A stretch of 64,000 nucleotides of DNA from CAYVZU01 sp964455935 (GTDB taxonomy: Bacteria > Fibrobacterota > CAYVZU01): positions 7,081 through 71,080 of the forward strand of contig CAYVZU010000004.1 of the NCBI GenBank assembly GCA_964455935.1, in the 5' to 3' direction. The position numbers were made by a program, and so were the translations under genes. Below are positions 15,213 through 24,575 of this stretch, piece by piece. Position 1 is the stretch's first letter. The number at the start of each line of letters is the position of its first letter. The notes under the pieces were generated by a model. That model had not been told where the DNA came from. It saw only the letters and a list, made by a program, of their open reading frames with translations, and made no database searches.

Positions 15213-17144
15213 ATGCGGCTGCTGCATTCTTGTACGCTGTTGATTGGATTGACAACAATGGTCTTTGCCGCGCCGCCGGCCGGCACGCCCGCTCCTTCCG
15301 CAAAACCTCCCAAGCCAACTCCCGTCAGCAGCAAACCCGCGACCGCTCCGGAGCCGCCTGCAAGCGTCAGCGCGGCCGTTCCGCGCATGACCTTTGATTT
15401 CAAAGACACGGACATCCGCGATATCGCCCGTTCCATTTCCATTGCCTATGGTCTTAACATCCTGATCGACAAGGATATCACGGTCAAGGTGACCGTGCAT
15501 TTGACCGACGTTCCGGTCATGGAAGGCCTGCGCACGATTCTTGAATCCAACGGCCTGGCCCTAGTTCGCGAAGGCGATCTCTATCGCATCACCAAGCCGG
15601 TGGACCGAGGCAGCGCGGCGATCGATGCCAAGCGCGACACCATCAGTTTCAATATCAGCAACGTGGAAGTCAACGACTTCATCCGCGACATTTCAAGCAA
15701 AACGGGGATCAACATCATCGCGGAAAAGAATGTCACCGGCCGGGTTTCCGGGTCGCTGCGCAATGTGGATGTGGAAGACGGGATCCGGGCTTTGCTGGAA
15801 GCCAACGGGTTTACGATGCAGTACCGGGGCGAAATCCTGGTGGTGGGCATGCCATCCGAGGATGCCAAACGAAGGCCCGACCGGGAGGCCCGGCGGCTCG
15901 ACGTGAGAGTAAAAGACAAGAAGGTGACCCTCGATCTCAAGGGCGCGGACCTGGGCGATGTATTAAAAGAGATCGCCGACCAGGGCAAGCTCGACATGAT
16001 CACCTACGGAGCGGTCCGGGGCGAGGTCAACGCCAAATTGAAGGAGATGCCCATCGAGCATGCGGTCGCTCTCCTGGTTTCGGGGACGCAATACACCTTT
16101 GCCATTCGCGAAGACATCTTGCTCATCGGCGACCGCAATGTCACCACCCCCTCCGGCCAGGCCTTGAGCATTGCCGAACTGGTTCACGTGAAACACATCA
16201 AAGCCGAGGGCCTCCCCAACCTTCTGCCCAAGACCATTCCAACGGGAAACGTTCAAGTCATTAAGGAGCAGAATGCAGTTTTAGTGACCGGTACCACGGA
16301 CATCATTGCCCAAGTCAATGAATTCATTCGGCAAATCGACATTCCAACGCCGCAGATCATGATTGAAGCGGTCATTGTCGAATATGGGCGAGACCAGGGT
16401 CGCGAAGTGGGCGTATCGGCCAGGTCGGGCCGCGGAGCCGACAGCCTGGAAATGCTCCTTCCCAGCATTGCTTACGGGGTCGGCGCCAGAACCCTCAATC
16501 CACGGCTGCCATCGGATATTGCGGGATTTAAATTCGGGACCGTAGGATTTCTGCCGGACGATTTTGTGATTCGGCTTCACGCATTGGAGCGCGACAAGCG
16601 CGCCAAAATTTTGGCGCAACCGCGCATTGCCACTCTTAACGGCAACAAGGCCTCCATCCATGTCGGCACAACGAGCTATTTCCGCCTGGCCGGCGGCACA
16701 ACGACCGACCCCATCACTCGTTTCCAAACCATCCAGTCCGGGATTACGCTCAACATTACGCCCTGGATTTCCAAAAGCGGGCAGGTCACGGCCGAAATCA
16801 GCCCCGAGGTCTCCAATACCACCGGCATCAACGAGGAAGGATTCCCCGATATTTCCGTGCGCAATGTCTCCACCACGGTGCGGCTCAACGACGGCGAGAC
16901 GATTATCCTGGGAGGACTGATTCGCTCCGAGGACAAGAGCACGATCGAGAAAGTCCCCATCCTGGGAGACATTCCTCTGTTGGGATGGCTGTTCCGGTCC
17001 AAGATCGCGGCGAAATCATCCAGTGAGCTGGCCATTTACATCACCCCTCACATACTGAATAAGGAAGACATTGTGGATATTGATAAAGAGCTGGAACAAT
17101 TCAAGACACGATCGAATTCCGGCAAAGTTCCCGAACTCCGCTAG
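15213..17144 (+). CDS. secretin (PilQ/GspD family) outer-membrane channel
   Basis: 643 residues. Signal peptide, a Pro/Ala-rich linker (about 22-57), then STN/N-domain repeats (MTFDFKDTDIRDIARSIS, a similar unit at TISFNISNVEVNDFIRDISS, and a third at VTLDLKGADLGDVLKEIADQ), an N1/KH-type domain, and the secretin barrel. The signature NDGETIILGGLI followed by VPILGDIPLLGWLFR is unmistakable. It forms the outer-membrane pore for pili or secreted proteins. It heads a plus-strand operon of pilus genes that lacks the ATPase and platform protein, found at 44.6-47.5 kb. Confidence 0.95.
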   Translation: MRLLHSCTLLIGLTTMVFAAPPAGTPAPSAKPPKPTPVSSKPATAPEPPASVSAAVPRMTFDFKDTDIRDIARSISIAYGLNILIDKDITVKVTVHLTDVPVMEGLRTILESNGLALVREGDLYRITKPVDRGSAAIDAKRDTISFNISNVEVNDFIRDISSKTGINIIAEKNVTGRVSGSLRNVDVEDGIRALLEANGFTMQYRGEILVVGMPSEDAKRRPDREARRLDVRVKDKKVTLDLKGADLGDVLKEIADQGKLDMITYGAVRGEVNAKLKEMPIEHAVALLVSGTQYTFAIREDILLIGDRNVTTPSGQALSIAELVHVKHIKAEGLPNLLPKTIPTGNVQVIKEQNAVLVTGTTDIIAQVNEFIRQIDIPTPQIMIEAVIVEYGRDQGREVGVSARSGRGADSLEMLLPSIAYGVGARTLNPRLPSDIAGFKFGTVGFLPDDFVIRLHALERDKRAKILAQPRIATLNGNKASIHVGTTSYFRLAGGTTTDPITRFQTIQSGITLNITPWISKSGQVTAEISPEVSNTTGINEEGFPDISVRNVSTTVRLNDGETIILGGLIRSEDKSTIEKVPILGDIPLLGWLFRSKIAAKSSSELAIYITPHILNKEDIVDIDKELEQFKTRSNSGKVPELR

Positions 17145-17159
17145 CCTCTTTCCGAATCT

Positions 17160-18350
17160 ATGCTCGAAGTCCTTGATCCTGGAAAACGCACGGTCCTCTT
17201 TGACGACGTCCTGTTCTTTCACCGTCCCCGCCAGCCCCAGGACGCAGACCCCATCGCCTACCTGGAGGCGGAGATCGCGGGACTTCTGGGAGCTCAGGAA
17301 AGCCTGTCGGATGTCCTGTACCGATATCGGGAAACCGTCGACGGCTACCTGATCGGCCTGGCCCGGCGCAGCGCGATTCAGGGTCGCAGGCCCGATCCTC
17401 TTGTGGTCTGCCGTATCCCTCACGCGGTCGCATTATGGCAACGGTTCGAGCAGATCCAGCCGCAGGCCGCTCCCATGGCTTTGCTTTATGTGCGCGATTT
17501 CGACCACCACTATATTTTGACGGGCGATCGAACCGGGCTGTGCCGCGTGGCCAAGCTCAAGCCCACCCACCGCCTGGGCTATGATGTGTATTCGGCCGTT
17601 GAACGGGCTTGCCAGCTTCGGCCCGACCTGCGCGAAAACAAGCGACTGTATTGCGCGGGCGAAATTCCGGAATTCACCCGCGCGGCCCTGCTCGAACGCC
17701 ATGTGGAAATCGTTCAGATCGTTCTTCCCAAGCGCCAGCAACTCGATCCGGCCCTGCTGCAGGAATGGGATTTCCGCCTGCCTCGGGAGGTCGAGGCGCA
17801 GATGCGATTTCACGAGGTGGTCAAAACGATACGGGTCGCCGCCATTTCGGCCGGTGTGATTCTGTCGGTCATCGCGATCCTCTTTGCCATGGAACGCGGC
17901 CTGGCCTGGCAGTCCGGAAAGAGCCGCCTGGTATGGCAAAGTCTCCAGAGCTCCTTGCGTGAGATGAATTTTCTGCGTACGCAGAACATGAACCAGATTT
18001 CCGAGCTCGCCATGGGCGTCCAGCTTTCCGGCATCCGGACAGGTCACGCCGCCGTGCTGCAGGTGCTGGCCGCCACAAGGCCGGCGCCGGTTCGCCTCGA
18101 ACAGCTCACGCTTGCTCCATACCGGCAACGCGTTGCAGGCGGCGATTCGACTCCGGTGGTGGTCTACCGTCTTGAACTCAAAGGCCTTTGCGGGGCCGCC
18201 GGCCCGATCAGCGCATGGATGGCCGCGCTCTCCGCGTCACCGCAGCTCGCGGGCGTCAAACTGATATCGGTGGAGCGCCGCGGAGAGGAACACGCATTCC
18301 GCATGGAATGCGATGTGGCTGGTTTGGACCCAAAGGCGCGGGGACAATGA
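17160..18350 (+). CDS. GspL/PilM-PilN-like inner-membrane assembly protein
   Basis: 396 residues. About 220 N-terminal cytoplasmic residues resemble a degenerate PilM/GspL actin-like domain but lack a clear nucleotide motif. One membrane helix follows (about 226-245, VAAISAGVILSVIAILFAME), then a coiled segment and a PilN-like ferredoxin domain (LEQLTLAPYRQR, YRLELKGLCG). Position between the secretin and a PilO-like gene is the standard order. It would connect the cytoplasmic motor to the periplasmic PilO/P-secretin complex. Confidence 0.75.
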   Translation: MLEVLDPGKRTVLFDDVLFFHRPRQPQDADPIAYLEAEIAGLLGAQESLSDVLYRYRETVDGYLIGLARRSAIQGRRPDPLVVCRIPHAVALWQRFEQIQPQAAPMALLYVRDFDHHYILTGDRTGLCRVAKLKPTHRLGYDVYSAVERACQLRPDLRENKRLYCAGEIPEFTRAALLERHVEIVQIVLPKRQQLDPALLQEWDFRLPREVEAQMRFHEVVKTIRVAAISAGVILSVIAILFAMERGLAWQSGKSRLVWQSLQSSLREMNFLRTQNMNQISELAMGVQLSGIRTGHAAVLQVLAATRPAPVRLEQLTLAPYRQRVAGGDSTPVVVYRLELKGLCGAAGPISAWMAALSASPQLAGVKLISVERRGEEHAFRMECDVAGLDPKARGQ

Positions 18351-18351
18351 A

Positions 18352-19257
18352 ATGGTGAGTGCGCGCACATACCGCCTGCTCCGGATCCTGATCCCGCTTT
18401 TTCTTCTTGTTCTGGCCCGCGGCTTCATTGGGAAAACCGTGGAGGAGGTTCGAGACGCGTACAGCCTTCTGCAATTCGAGCGCCATCGAATCGAAAACTC
18501 GGGTGTGCGCACGCGCGGACTCCCGGAACTCAAGGCCGACTTTGAAGCCTTGGCCCGCAAGAAGGCCCAGGTTTCCTCGTCGCTATTCGCGGTCAGCAGT
18601 GAAGCTTCGCTTTACGATCTGCTGTTCCTGAAAGCCGAAGAGGCCGGCGCTATTATCATATCGGTTTCCTCGCGCCCCAAGCGCCGCTGCGCGGGGTACG
18701 ACGAGCTGCCTCTTCAGTTGCGCGCCCGGGGCGCCTACCATGATCTGGCCTTGCTGGTAAACAGGATCGAAACATCGAGCCGACTGCTCCACATCGGGGA
18801 GTTGCGCATGTCGGTGGACGGCCGGGGCGAACTGACGGCGGATATGGACGTGACCGCGTACCTGCAATCCGCGGATTCCACGAAGACCGCCGGCCCGCGA
18901 CGGTCCTCGCCGGCCCCGGCCTACCTCGCGGCACTCCAGAAAGCGCTGGCCGTGCGCACCATGAAGCCGGCATTCTCCTATGCGGCAACCGGAGGCGATC
19001 CGTTCTCGGCCCTGCCGGTCCGCAGATCCGGCGCAAAAGCAACGGGTATGGCCTCCGAGGCCCCCAATGTCAAGCTCAAGGGAATCCTCTGGAAGCAACC
19101 ACCGCTTGCGGTTTTGGAATCCCTCGATGGTCAGACCCTGATCCTCCGTGAAGGCGATGAAATCGGCGGCTACAAGGTGCAATCGATTCTGCGCTCGGCC
19201 GTAAATCTGGTGGGGCCCAAGGGGACCCATGTTCTGGAACAGTATCAGCAGAAATAG
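18352..19257 (+). CDS. PilO-like protein with C-terminal PilP-like domain
   Basis: 301 residues from ATG 18352, one base after the previous stop. N-terminal membrane helix (ILIPLFLLVLARGFIG), coiled coil, and a PilO-type ferredoxin fold (DLLFLKAEEAGAIIISVSSR, LALLVNRIETSSRLLHI). After a linker, a small beta domain follows (VKLKGILWKQPPLAVLESLD, ILREGDEIGGYKV) that looks like PilP/GspC HR. In E. coli-type systems PilO and PilP are separate; here they appear fused, which would tie the inner-membrane ring directly to the secretin. Confidence 0.75.
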   Translation: MVSARTYRLLRILIPLFLLVLARGFIGKTVEEVRDAYSLLQFERHRIENSGVRTRGLPELKADFEALARKKAQVSSSLFAVSSEASLYDLLFLKAEEAGAIIISVSSRPKRRCAGYDELPLQLRARGAYHDLALLVNRIETSSRLLHIGELRMSVDGRGELTADMDVTAYLQSADSTKTAGPRRSSPAPAYLAALQKALAVRTMKPAFSYAATGGDPFSALPVRRSGAKATGMASEAPNVKLKGILWKQPPLAVLESLDGQTLILREGDEIGGYKVQSILRSAVNLVGPKGTHVLEQYQQK

Positions 19258-19347
19258 CATGCCGGTCGGGAACCCACGATATGAAAACTATGCTTTGCTT
19301 TCCGACCGCTGAAGCTCGGCGATTCCTTGGCCGCTAACCCTCTTTTT

Positions 19348-20691
19348 ATGCTCTTTCGCACGCGTTCGAACGAATCCGGTTCCGCCATGGTACTCGCGAT
19401 TGGGGTGGGAACCATCGTTCTGCTGCTTGTATTTGGTTGGGCCGCTTTTTCGGTGCGACAGACCCGTTCGGGCTTGCACGATGAAAGCGAGCTGCGCGCC
19501 CGCTATGCCGCCGAATCCGTGATCAGCAAATCCGTGTATGCTCTAATGGCCGCCCAAGCCGGTGTGCCCTTCGTGGATACCATTAAAATCGCGGGCGATT
19601 CTGTTTTGGAGCAGATGATTGACTACTCGGATTCGGTCCATTCAAGCTCCGCCTCGGCAATGCTGGCCCATAAAGGGCCTTTTCTTCGCATCAGAGCCAC
19701 GGGCCGCTCCAAACAAAACCAGTGCATTGTCGAAGCCCAGTTTGGCCGCGAACTCTCAGCGGAGTTCCGCTATGCCCTGATCCTCACCGATGCGCGGCCC
19801 TTGAAGATCAACAACGGGCTTGTCCGGGGCGACATCCAGGCCCCTTTCCCGCCGGCCGGCCAATTCGAGGGCAAATACCAGAAGGGGGCTTCTTGGCCAA
19901 ATGTGGATTTCGCACCCTTTCTGAATGTGATGGGAAGATTTGGCAACCGAATCAGGGCCCCGCAGCCGGGCGACAGCATTGTGGCCGGGCCCAAGGCTTA
20001 CTCGCGAAAAAATCCTGTCCCGCTCAAACAGAACGCCGTGTTGTTTGTGGATGGGCCAATGCTGATCGACAATCCGCCGCCCTCCCCCGAAATGGTTCTG
20101 GAGGGACCGGCGACCCTTATCGTCACCCGGGATCTTCAAATCTCCGGAAATGTGCGCCTGGACAATCTGGAAATTCTGGTCCGTGGACGGGTAAACTGCT
20201 TTGATCAGGCCCGGTTTCGCAACGTCACGATCTGCTCCCAAGGCACCATCTACTTCGACGATCAGGTGCGCTTCTGGGGGAGCCTGTATGCGGGCGAAAG
20301 CATCATTCTCAACAACCAGGCATATGCCGAATCGCCCACACTGGCCTTCATTGCAGGGGCGGGAAAGCCGGCCCGCAGCTTCTTCCTGGGACAGGAAGCG
20401 CGGTTTGAAGGTGTAATGGTCTGCAAGGATAACCGGATCCCTTCAGGCATCGCAAAGACCGCGCTCTTCACCGGCGTTTTATACACCCTGGGCCCCCTCG
20501 CGCTGGAGGGCACGGTCCACGGATGCGTGGCCGCACGGTCTTTAGTCAACGACTTCGCGCCCGGACAGAATGCTCTCTGGAACGGTCGGATCATGCGCAA
20601 CCAATTATCGCCTCATTTCGTTTTGCCGGTCACCTTTGGAAAGCCCGGCCAAGATTACAAATTGATGAAGTGGACCGAGGCGCGCCAATGA
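19348..20691 (+). CDS. PilX-like pilus-assembly protein with beta-helix-like body
   Basis: 447 residues from ATG 19348; a TTG at 19327 is the alternative and neither has a good ribosome site. The N-terminus (ESGSAMVLAIGVGTIVLLLV) is the PilX-type hydrophobic helix starting with SGSAM. After about residue 130 the chain becomes repetitive, with short strands (LEILVRGRVNCFDQARFRNV, ICSQGTIYFDDQVRFWGSLY) that fit a right-handed beta-helix, like bactofilin or polymer-forming modules. Minor-pilin or surface role is inferred. The stop overlaps the next prepilin by ATGA. Confidence 0.7.
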   Translation: MLFRTRSNESGSAMVLAIGVGTIVLLLVFGWAAFSVRQTRSGLHDESELRARYAAESVISKSVYALMAAQAGVPFVDTIKIAGDSVLEQMIDYSDSVHSSSASAMLAHKGPFLRIRATGRSKQNQCIVEAQFGRELSAEFRYALILTDARPLKINNGLVRGDIQAPFPPAGQFEGKYQKGASWPNVDFAPFLNVMGRFGNRIRAPQPGDSIVAGPKAYSRKNPVPLKQNAVLFVDGPMLIDNPPPSPEMVLEGPATLIVTRDLQISGNVRLDNLEILVRGRVNCFDQARFRNVTICSQGTIYFDDQVRFWGSLYAGESIILNNQAYAESPTLAFIAGAGKPARSFFLGQEARFEGVMVCKDNRIPSGIAKTALFTGVLYTLGPLALEGTVHGCVAARSLVNDFAPGQNALWNGRIMRNQLSPHFVLPVTFGKPGQDYKLMKWTEARQ

Positions 20692-21068
20692 AGAAGTCGC
20701 CTGGATTTACGCTGATCGAGGTCGTGGTTGCCGTGGTTGTTTTTGCCCTCATGATCACACCCGCAATCGGGGTGCTCTATGCCGAAGGCAAGCTGCAGCG
20801 CAAATACCAGGAAAAAAGCCGGGCCATGCTGATTGCCAAGTCCGAGATCGAACGATGGAAAGCCTGGCCCGGCGACTTGAAGGAGTTCGAGCGTCCGGTG
20901 GTCAGCAATGGCCGAACCTGGCATGTGACTCTTTCCGTAGAGCCCAGCGAAGAAGCTCTACGCATCGGCCGGCGCATCATTCGCCCGGAATTCATCACGG
21001 TATCCGTCGTAAACGAGAACGGGAACGCCCTGGCGGAGTTTCGGGTCATGCGGGAGCCGTATCGATGA
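20688..21068 (+). CDS. type IV pilin-like prepilin (PilV/GspI type)
   Basis: 126 residues. Class III signal KKSPG then FTLIEVVVAVVVFALMITPA, with Gly-1 and Glu+5 as required for prepilin peptidase. The rest is a short, charged minor-pilin body. ATG overlaps the preceding stop. No prepilin peptidase gene is present in the window. Confidence 0.9.
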   Translation: MKKSPGFTLIEVVVAVVVFALMITPAIGVLYAEGKLQRKYQEKSRAMLIAKSEIERWKAWPGDLKEFERPVVSNGRTWHVTLSVEPSEEALRIGRRIIRPEFITVSVVNENGNALAEFRVMREPYR

Positions 21069-21673
21069 AGAACATATGCGGGACCGCAAAGCAGACACCG
21101 CCTGCAGATTTCCGGCCACGGAGCATCATTCTGCGGCGGCTGTATTTCCGCCGCGGATTCGCCCTGATCGAATTGCTGGTGGCCCTCTCCCTTCTGGGGC
21201 TGGTGAGCGTTATGGTGTTTTCCTTTCACCAATTTACGCAGAGGTACGTTTTTTCCCGGCAGAAGAGCGCCCTTGCCTTTGAACAATCGCAGGCACTGCT
21301 GCGCAGCGCAAGTCGCAACATCCGCCTCAGTCGCGCCACTCTCTTGCTTGCGCCGCAGCAATGGGATTTCGTCCGCGCCGACGGCGAGACCTGTTCATAC
21401 TCGTTCGGAGACAATGTCCTTCGGTTTGACTCCACGGTAGTTCTGCGCGACAGCTCCGTCACAATCAGCTTCACGGGATTTGGCCAGGACAGCCTGCTCG
21501 ATCTCAACCGCGATCAAATGCTGGACTTCAAGGAAATGGATCTGGATGCCGACGGAAAACTCGAACCTCCCGAGACCGGCCGGATCGAACGGATCCGGGT
21601 GACAATCATGCCCAAAGCCAAAGGCGAGGACTTCATTCTGTTGAGTGAAGAAGCAATCCGCAATCGGATGTAA
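21065..21673 (+). CDS. type IV pilin-like prepilin (PilW/GspJ type)
   Basis: 202 residues. A long leader (about 31 residues) ends in RRG then FALIELLVALSLLGLVSVMV, a prepilin cleavage site with Glu+5. The body contains DLNRDQMLDFKEMDLDADGK, Asp-rich stretches like a calcium-binding (dockerin/EF-hand-like) loop. The length fits GspJ/PilW minor pilins. Start overlaps the previous stop; last gene of the operon. Confidence 0.88.
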   Translation: MKNICGTAKQTPPADFRPRSIILRRLYFRRGFALIELLVALSLLGLVSVMVFSFHQFTQRYVFSRQKSALAFEQSQALLRSASRNIRLSRATLLLAPQQWDFVRADGETCSYSFGDNVLRFDSTVVLRDSSVTISFTGFGQDSLLDLNRDQMLDFKEMDLDADGKLEPPETGRIERIRVTIMPKAKGEDFILLSEEAIRNRM

Positions 21674-21752
21674 CAGGGCTAATCAGACTCACGGGCAAAC
21701 GGGTATTCCAAACCGGAAAAGGGACTGCAAACATTGTCCTGCGCCCTGAGGT

Positions 21753-22010
21753 GTTGGGGAGTATGCCTGGAACCCGCGTAATTCGACCAATGGCGGGGCA
21801 GCCTGGGAAACCCGGGCATCCGGCACATATCAGGATTTGCGCTCGGTTTGTTTTGCGAATGCGCAGAACTGATGGGTCGCCGGCGACAACGGAGTAATTC
21901 TGGCAACATCAAATGGCGGCGCGACCTGGATTGCTCGATGCGACCAATGGCTGGATTGTCGGCGACGCTGGAACCGTTCTAAAAGTTCAAAAGCAAGCGG
22001 AAGTCGCGGA
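21753..22010 (+). pseudogene. decayed YCF48/BNR-type beta-propeller gene
   Basis: Fragments of a YCF48-like repeat protein can be read. One frame gives NGGAAWETRASGTYQDLRSV, then CFANAQN, a TGA stop where GGA (Gly) is expected, and WVAGDNGVILATSNGGATW in the same frame. After a frame change comes DATNGWIVGDAGTVLK. The repeat pattern (NGWVVGDNG..L.T.NGG..W) is diagnostic. There is no start, and a nonsense change and an indel are both present, so this is a remnant. Confidence 0.65.
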
Positions 22011-22016
22011 TAAATT

Positions 22017-22053
22017 TCGTGCGGAGACGTTGCCAGGCAACGTCTCCGCACGA
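22017..22053. repeat. 37-bp perfect palindrome (18-bp arms, 1-base centre)
   Basis: Arms 22017-22034 and 22036-22053 (core GGAGACGTTGCC / GGCAACGTCTCC) match exactly around a single A. It lies 18 bp after the gdhA stop, so it may act as a terminator hairpin, but it has no T-tract. Palindromes of this wording are a common type of dispersed bacterial intergenic repeat. Confidence 0.75.
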
Positions 22054-22070
22054 TCTGAAAATGTTGCCGG

Positions 22071-23408
22071 CTACACCAATCCCTGGGCCAGCATGGCTTT
22101 GGCGACCTTCATGAACCCGGCGATATTGGCTCCAAGCACGTAATTGCCCTTCTGGCCGTACTCCTCCGAAGCCAACAGCGCTGCCGTGTGGATCGACTTC
22201 ATGATTGTCTCGAGCCGCTTGTCCACTTCCTCACGCGTCCACGAAAGGTGCATGGAGTTCTGCGCCATCTCAAGCCCCGAGGTGGCCACTCCGCCCGCGT
22301 TGGCCGCTTTGCCGGGCCCATAAAGAACTTTGGCCTGCAGGAAGCGCTTCACACCCTTGGGATCCGTGGGCATATTGGCGCCTTCGCTGATCACATAACA
22401 GCCATTGTCGATCAGTGTCTTGGCATCGTCTCCGCTGATTTCATTCTGTGTAGCGCTGGGAAAGGCAGCCTGGCAGGGAATTCCCCAAGGCTTCTTGCCG
22501 GCATAATACTTTGCGCTTTTAAACTTGGAGGCATACTCCTTGATTCGGCCGCGCTTTTCGTTTTTGAGGTCCATGACAAAGGCCAGTTTTTCCTCATCGA
22601 CCCCGTCCGGATCGTGGATAAATCCATCGGAGTCCGAAAGCGTCACGACTTTTCCGCCCAGCTGATTGACCTTTTCGACCGTATACTGGGCCACGTTTCC
22701 GGCGCCGGAGACCACAACGGTTTTGCCATGAAAATCCTCGCCCCGCGTCTTGAGCATTTCAAGAGCAAAGTAGGTTGCCCCATAGCCGGTTGCTTCGGGC
22801 CGGATCAAAGAGCCGCCCCACGCCAGGCCTTTGCCGGTGAGAGTCCCACTAAACTCATTCTTCAGCCGTTTGTATTGGCCAAACATATAACCGATTTCAC
22901 GGCCACCCACGCCAATGTCCCCCGCCGGGACGTCGGTGCGCGGGCCAATGTGGCGGAACAGCTCGGTCATGAATGATTGGCAGAACCGCATGACTTCATT
23001 GTCCGATTTGCCCTTAGGATCAAAATCCGATCCGCCTTTTCCACCGCCCATGGGAATCGTCGTGAGCGAGTTTTTAAAGATCTGTTCGAAACCCAAAAAT
23101 TTGAGGATGCCCAGATTCACGCTGGGATGGAACCGCAGGCCGCCCTTGTAGGGACCAATCGCGCTGTTGAACTCGACACGGTAACCGCGATTGACCTGGA
23201 CCTGGCCTTTGTCGTCGAACCAGGGCACGCGAAAAAGAATGGTCCGCTCGGGTTCGATCAGGCGCTCCACAATCTTGGCGCGGGCAAATTCGGGGTGGCG
23301 ATCCAATGCGGGTTCAATCGACTCAAGAACTTCTTCAACGGCTTGGTGGAACTCGGGTTCGGAGGGATTCTTGGTTTTGACCAGTTCGACAATCTGCTTG
23401 ACGGACAT
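22071..23408 (-). CDS. gdhA: NADP-type glutamate dehydrogenase
   Basis: 445 residues, close to E. coli GdhA. Start ATG 23408 has AGGAG 7 bases upstream; in-frame codons further up are not needed. Conserved blocks: SAIGPYKGGLRFHPSVN, TTIPMGGGKGGSDFDPKGKS, VPAGDIGVGGREIGYM, TGKGLAWGGSLIRPEATGYG and the nucleotide fold VVVSGAGNVAQYT. The enzyme makes glutamate from 2-oxoglutarate and ammonium. The LysR gene 125 bp upstream on the same strand may regulate it. Confidence 0.97.
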   Translation of the reverse strand: MSVKQIVELVKTKNPSEPEFHQAVEEVLESIEPALDRHPEFARAKIVERLIEPERTILFRVPWFDDKGQVQVNRGYRVEFNSAIGPYKGGLRFHPSVNLGILKFLGFEQIFKNSLTTIPMGGGKGGSDFDPKGKSDNEVMRFCQSFMTELFRHIGPRTDVPAGDIGVGGREIGYMFGQYKRLKNEFSGTLTGKGLAWGGSLIRPEATGYGATYFALEMLKTRGEDFHGKTVVVSGAGNVAQYTVEKVNQLGGKVVTLSDSDGFIHDPDGVDEEKLAFVMDLKNEKRGRIKEYASKFKSAKYYAGKKPWGIPCQAAFPSATQNEISGDDAKTLIDNGCYVISEGANMPTDPKGVKRFLQAKVLYGPGKAANAGGVATSGLEMAQNSMHLSWTREEVDKRLETIMKSIHTAALLASEEYGQKGNYVLGANIAGFMKVAKAMLAQGLV

Positions 23409-23533
23409 GCAGGCTCCTTTTGGCGTTACGGCCATCTCCAGACCCATCGCATGGCGGTCGGCTGGGATTGGCCTTGGGTTGAAATTATTGCGATCAGTGA
23501 CATTTGAATTCCAGGTTAGGGTCGGCGCATGAT

Positions 23534-24418
23534 TTAATCCGCCGAGGACTTGAGCATGTCCACGAAGCGTTGGAGATTGGGGCTGAAGCGCTTTCCCCGG
23601 AGGTGAATGATTCCCAACGGACGTTTGAAATCTCCGGGGTTCAGACGCACGGCAGCCAGCATCTTCGTCTTGAGTTCGTTCTCCAGAGTCGGCTGCGGGA
23701 GAATGGAGATTCCCAGCCCGGCTTCAATGGCCCGTTTGATCGCTTCGATGTTGTCAAACTCAAGAACCACGTTCACATCCACACCATTGTGACGCAGATA
23801 GCGGTCGACCTCGCGCCGGATCCCCAAATCGCGGTCCAAACCCACAAACCGGTTTCCGGCGATTCGATTGAGTGCGATCTCTTTGCGCTTGGCCAGCTCG
23901 TGATCGGGCCGGCAGGCCAGCACCATGGTCTCGGATTGCCAGGGAATGACCTCCAGATGGCGATCGGATTGCGGGAAGGAGACAATGCCGATATCGACGT
24001 CCTCGTTGCGCACGCACTCGTAAATACGGCTGGGATGCATGTATTCAAGTTGAACTTTGGCAAGGGGGCAGATCTCGGAGAACTGCTTGCAATATTGGTT
24101 CATCATCCGGAAGCCCACCGAGTAAATGCAGGCCACGTGCACGACCGCGCTGAGGGTGTCGTGAAAGCTTTTCACCTGCATTTCGAGTTCGCAGTAGCGC
24201 TCGATGATTTGGCGGCAGCCATCGTAGAAAACCTTTCCTTCCGACGACAGCTTCCAGGGCCGCGTAGTTCGTTCGATCAGTTTCAGGCCCAAATGGTTCT
24301 CGAGCTGCTGGACCGTCTGGCTGATCGTGGATTGGGTGACCCTGCACTCTTTGGCCGCTGCCGTGAAGCTGTGCAGACGTACCGCATCGCAGAACATTTT
24401 GAGAGCTTCGATTTGCAT
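23534..24418 (-). CDS. LysR-family transcriptional regulator
   Basis: 294 residues from ATG 24418 (AAGGA 7 bases upstream). The N-terminal winged HTH reads LKMFCDAVRLHSFTAAAKEC, then VTQSTISQTVQQLENHLGLK; the periplasmic-binding-like effector domain starts near residue 90. It lies between gdhA (same strand, downstream) and trkH (divergent), so either could be its target. Effector unknown. Confidence 0.93.
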   Translation of the reverse strand: MQIEALKMFCDAVRLHSFTAAAKECRVTQSTISQTVQQLENHLGLKLIERTTRPWKLSSEGKVFYDGCRQIIERYCELEMQVKSFHDTLSAVVHVACIYSVGFRMMNQYCKQFSEICPLAKVQLEYMHPSRIYECVRNEDVDIGIVSFPQSDRHLEVIPWQSETMVLACRPDHELAKRKEIALNRIAGNRFVGLDRDLGIRREVDRYLRHNGVDVNVVLEFDNIEAIKRAIEAGLGISILPQPTLENELKTKMLAAVRLNPGDFKRPLGIIHLRGKRFSPNLQRFVDMLKSSAD

Positions 24419-24575
24419 GCAAGATTCCTTTTGATTATGCTGAGCAATATAAAATATTAATAAAACTAATGTAAAGCTCGGGTCGGGAAGAAGGAATTGC
24501 CGCACCGCCAACCCATCCTGAACAGCGGCAAATAGCTATTTTCCAATACTCCAATTACGATTATCTCCAAATCAT

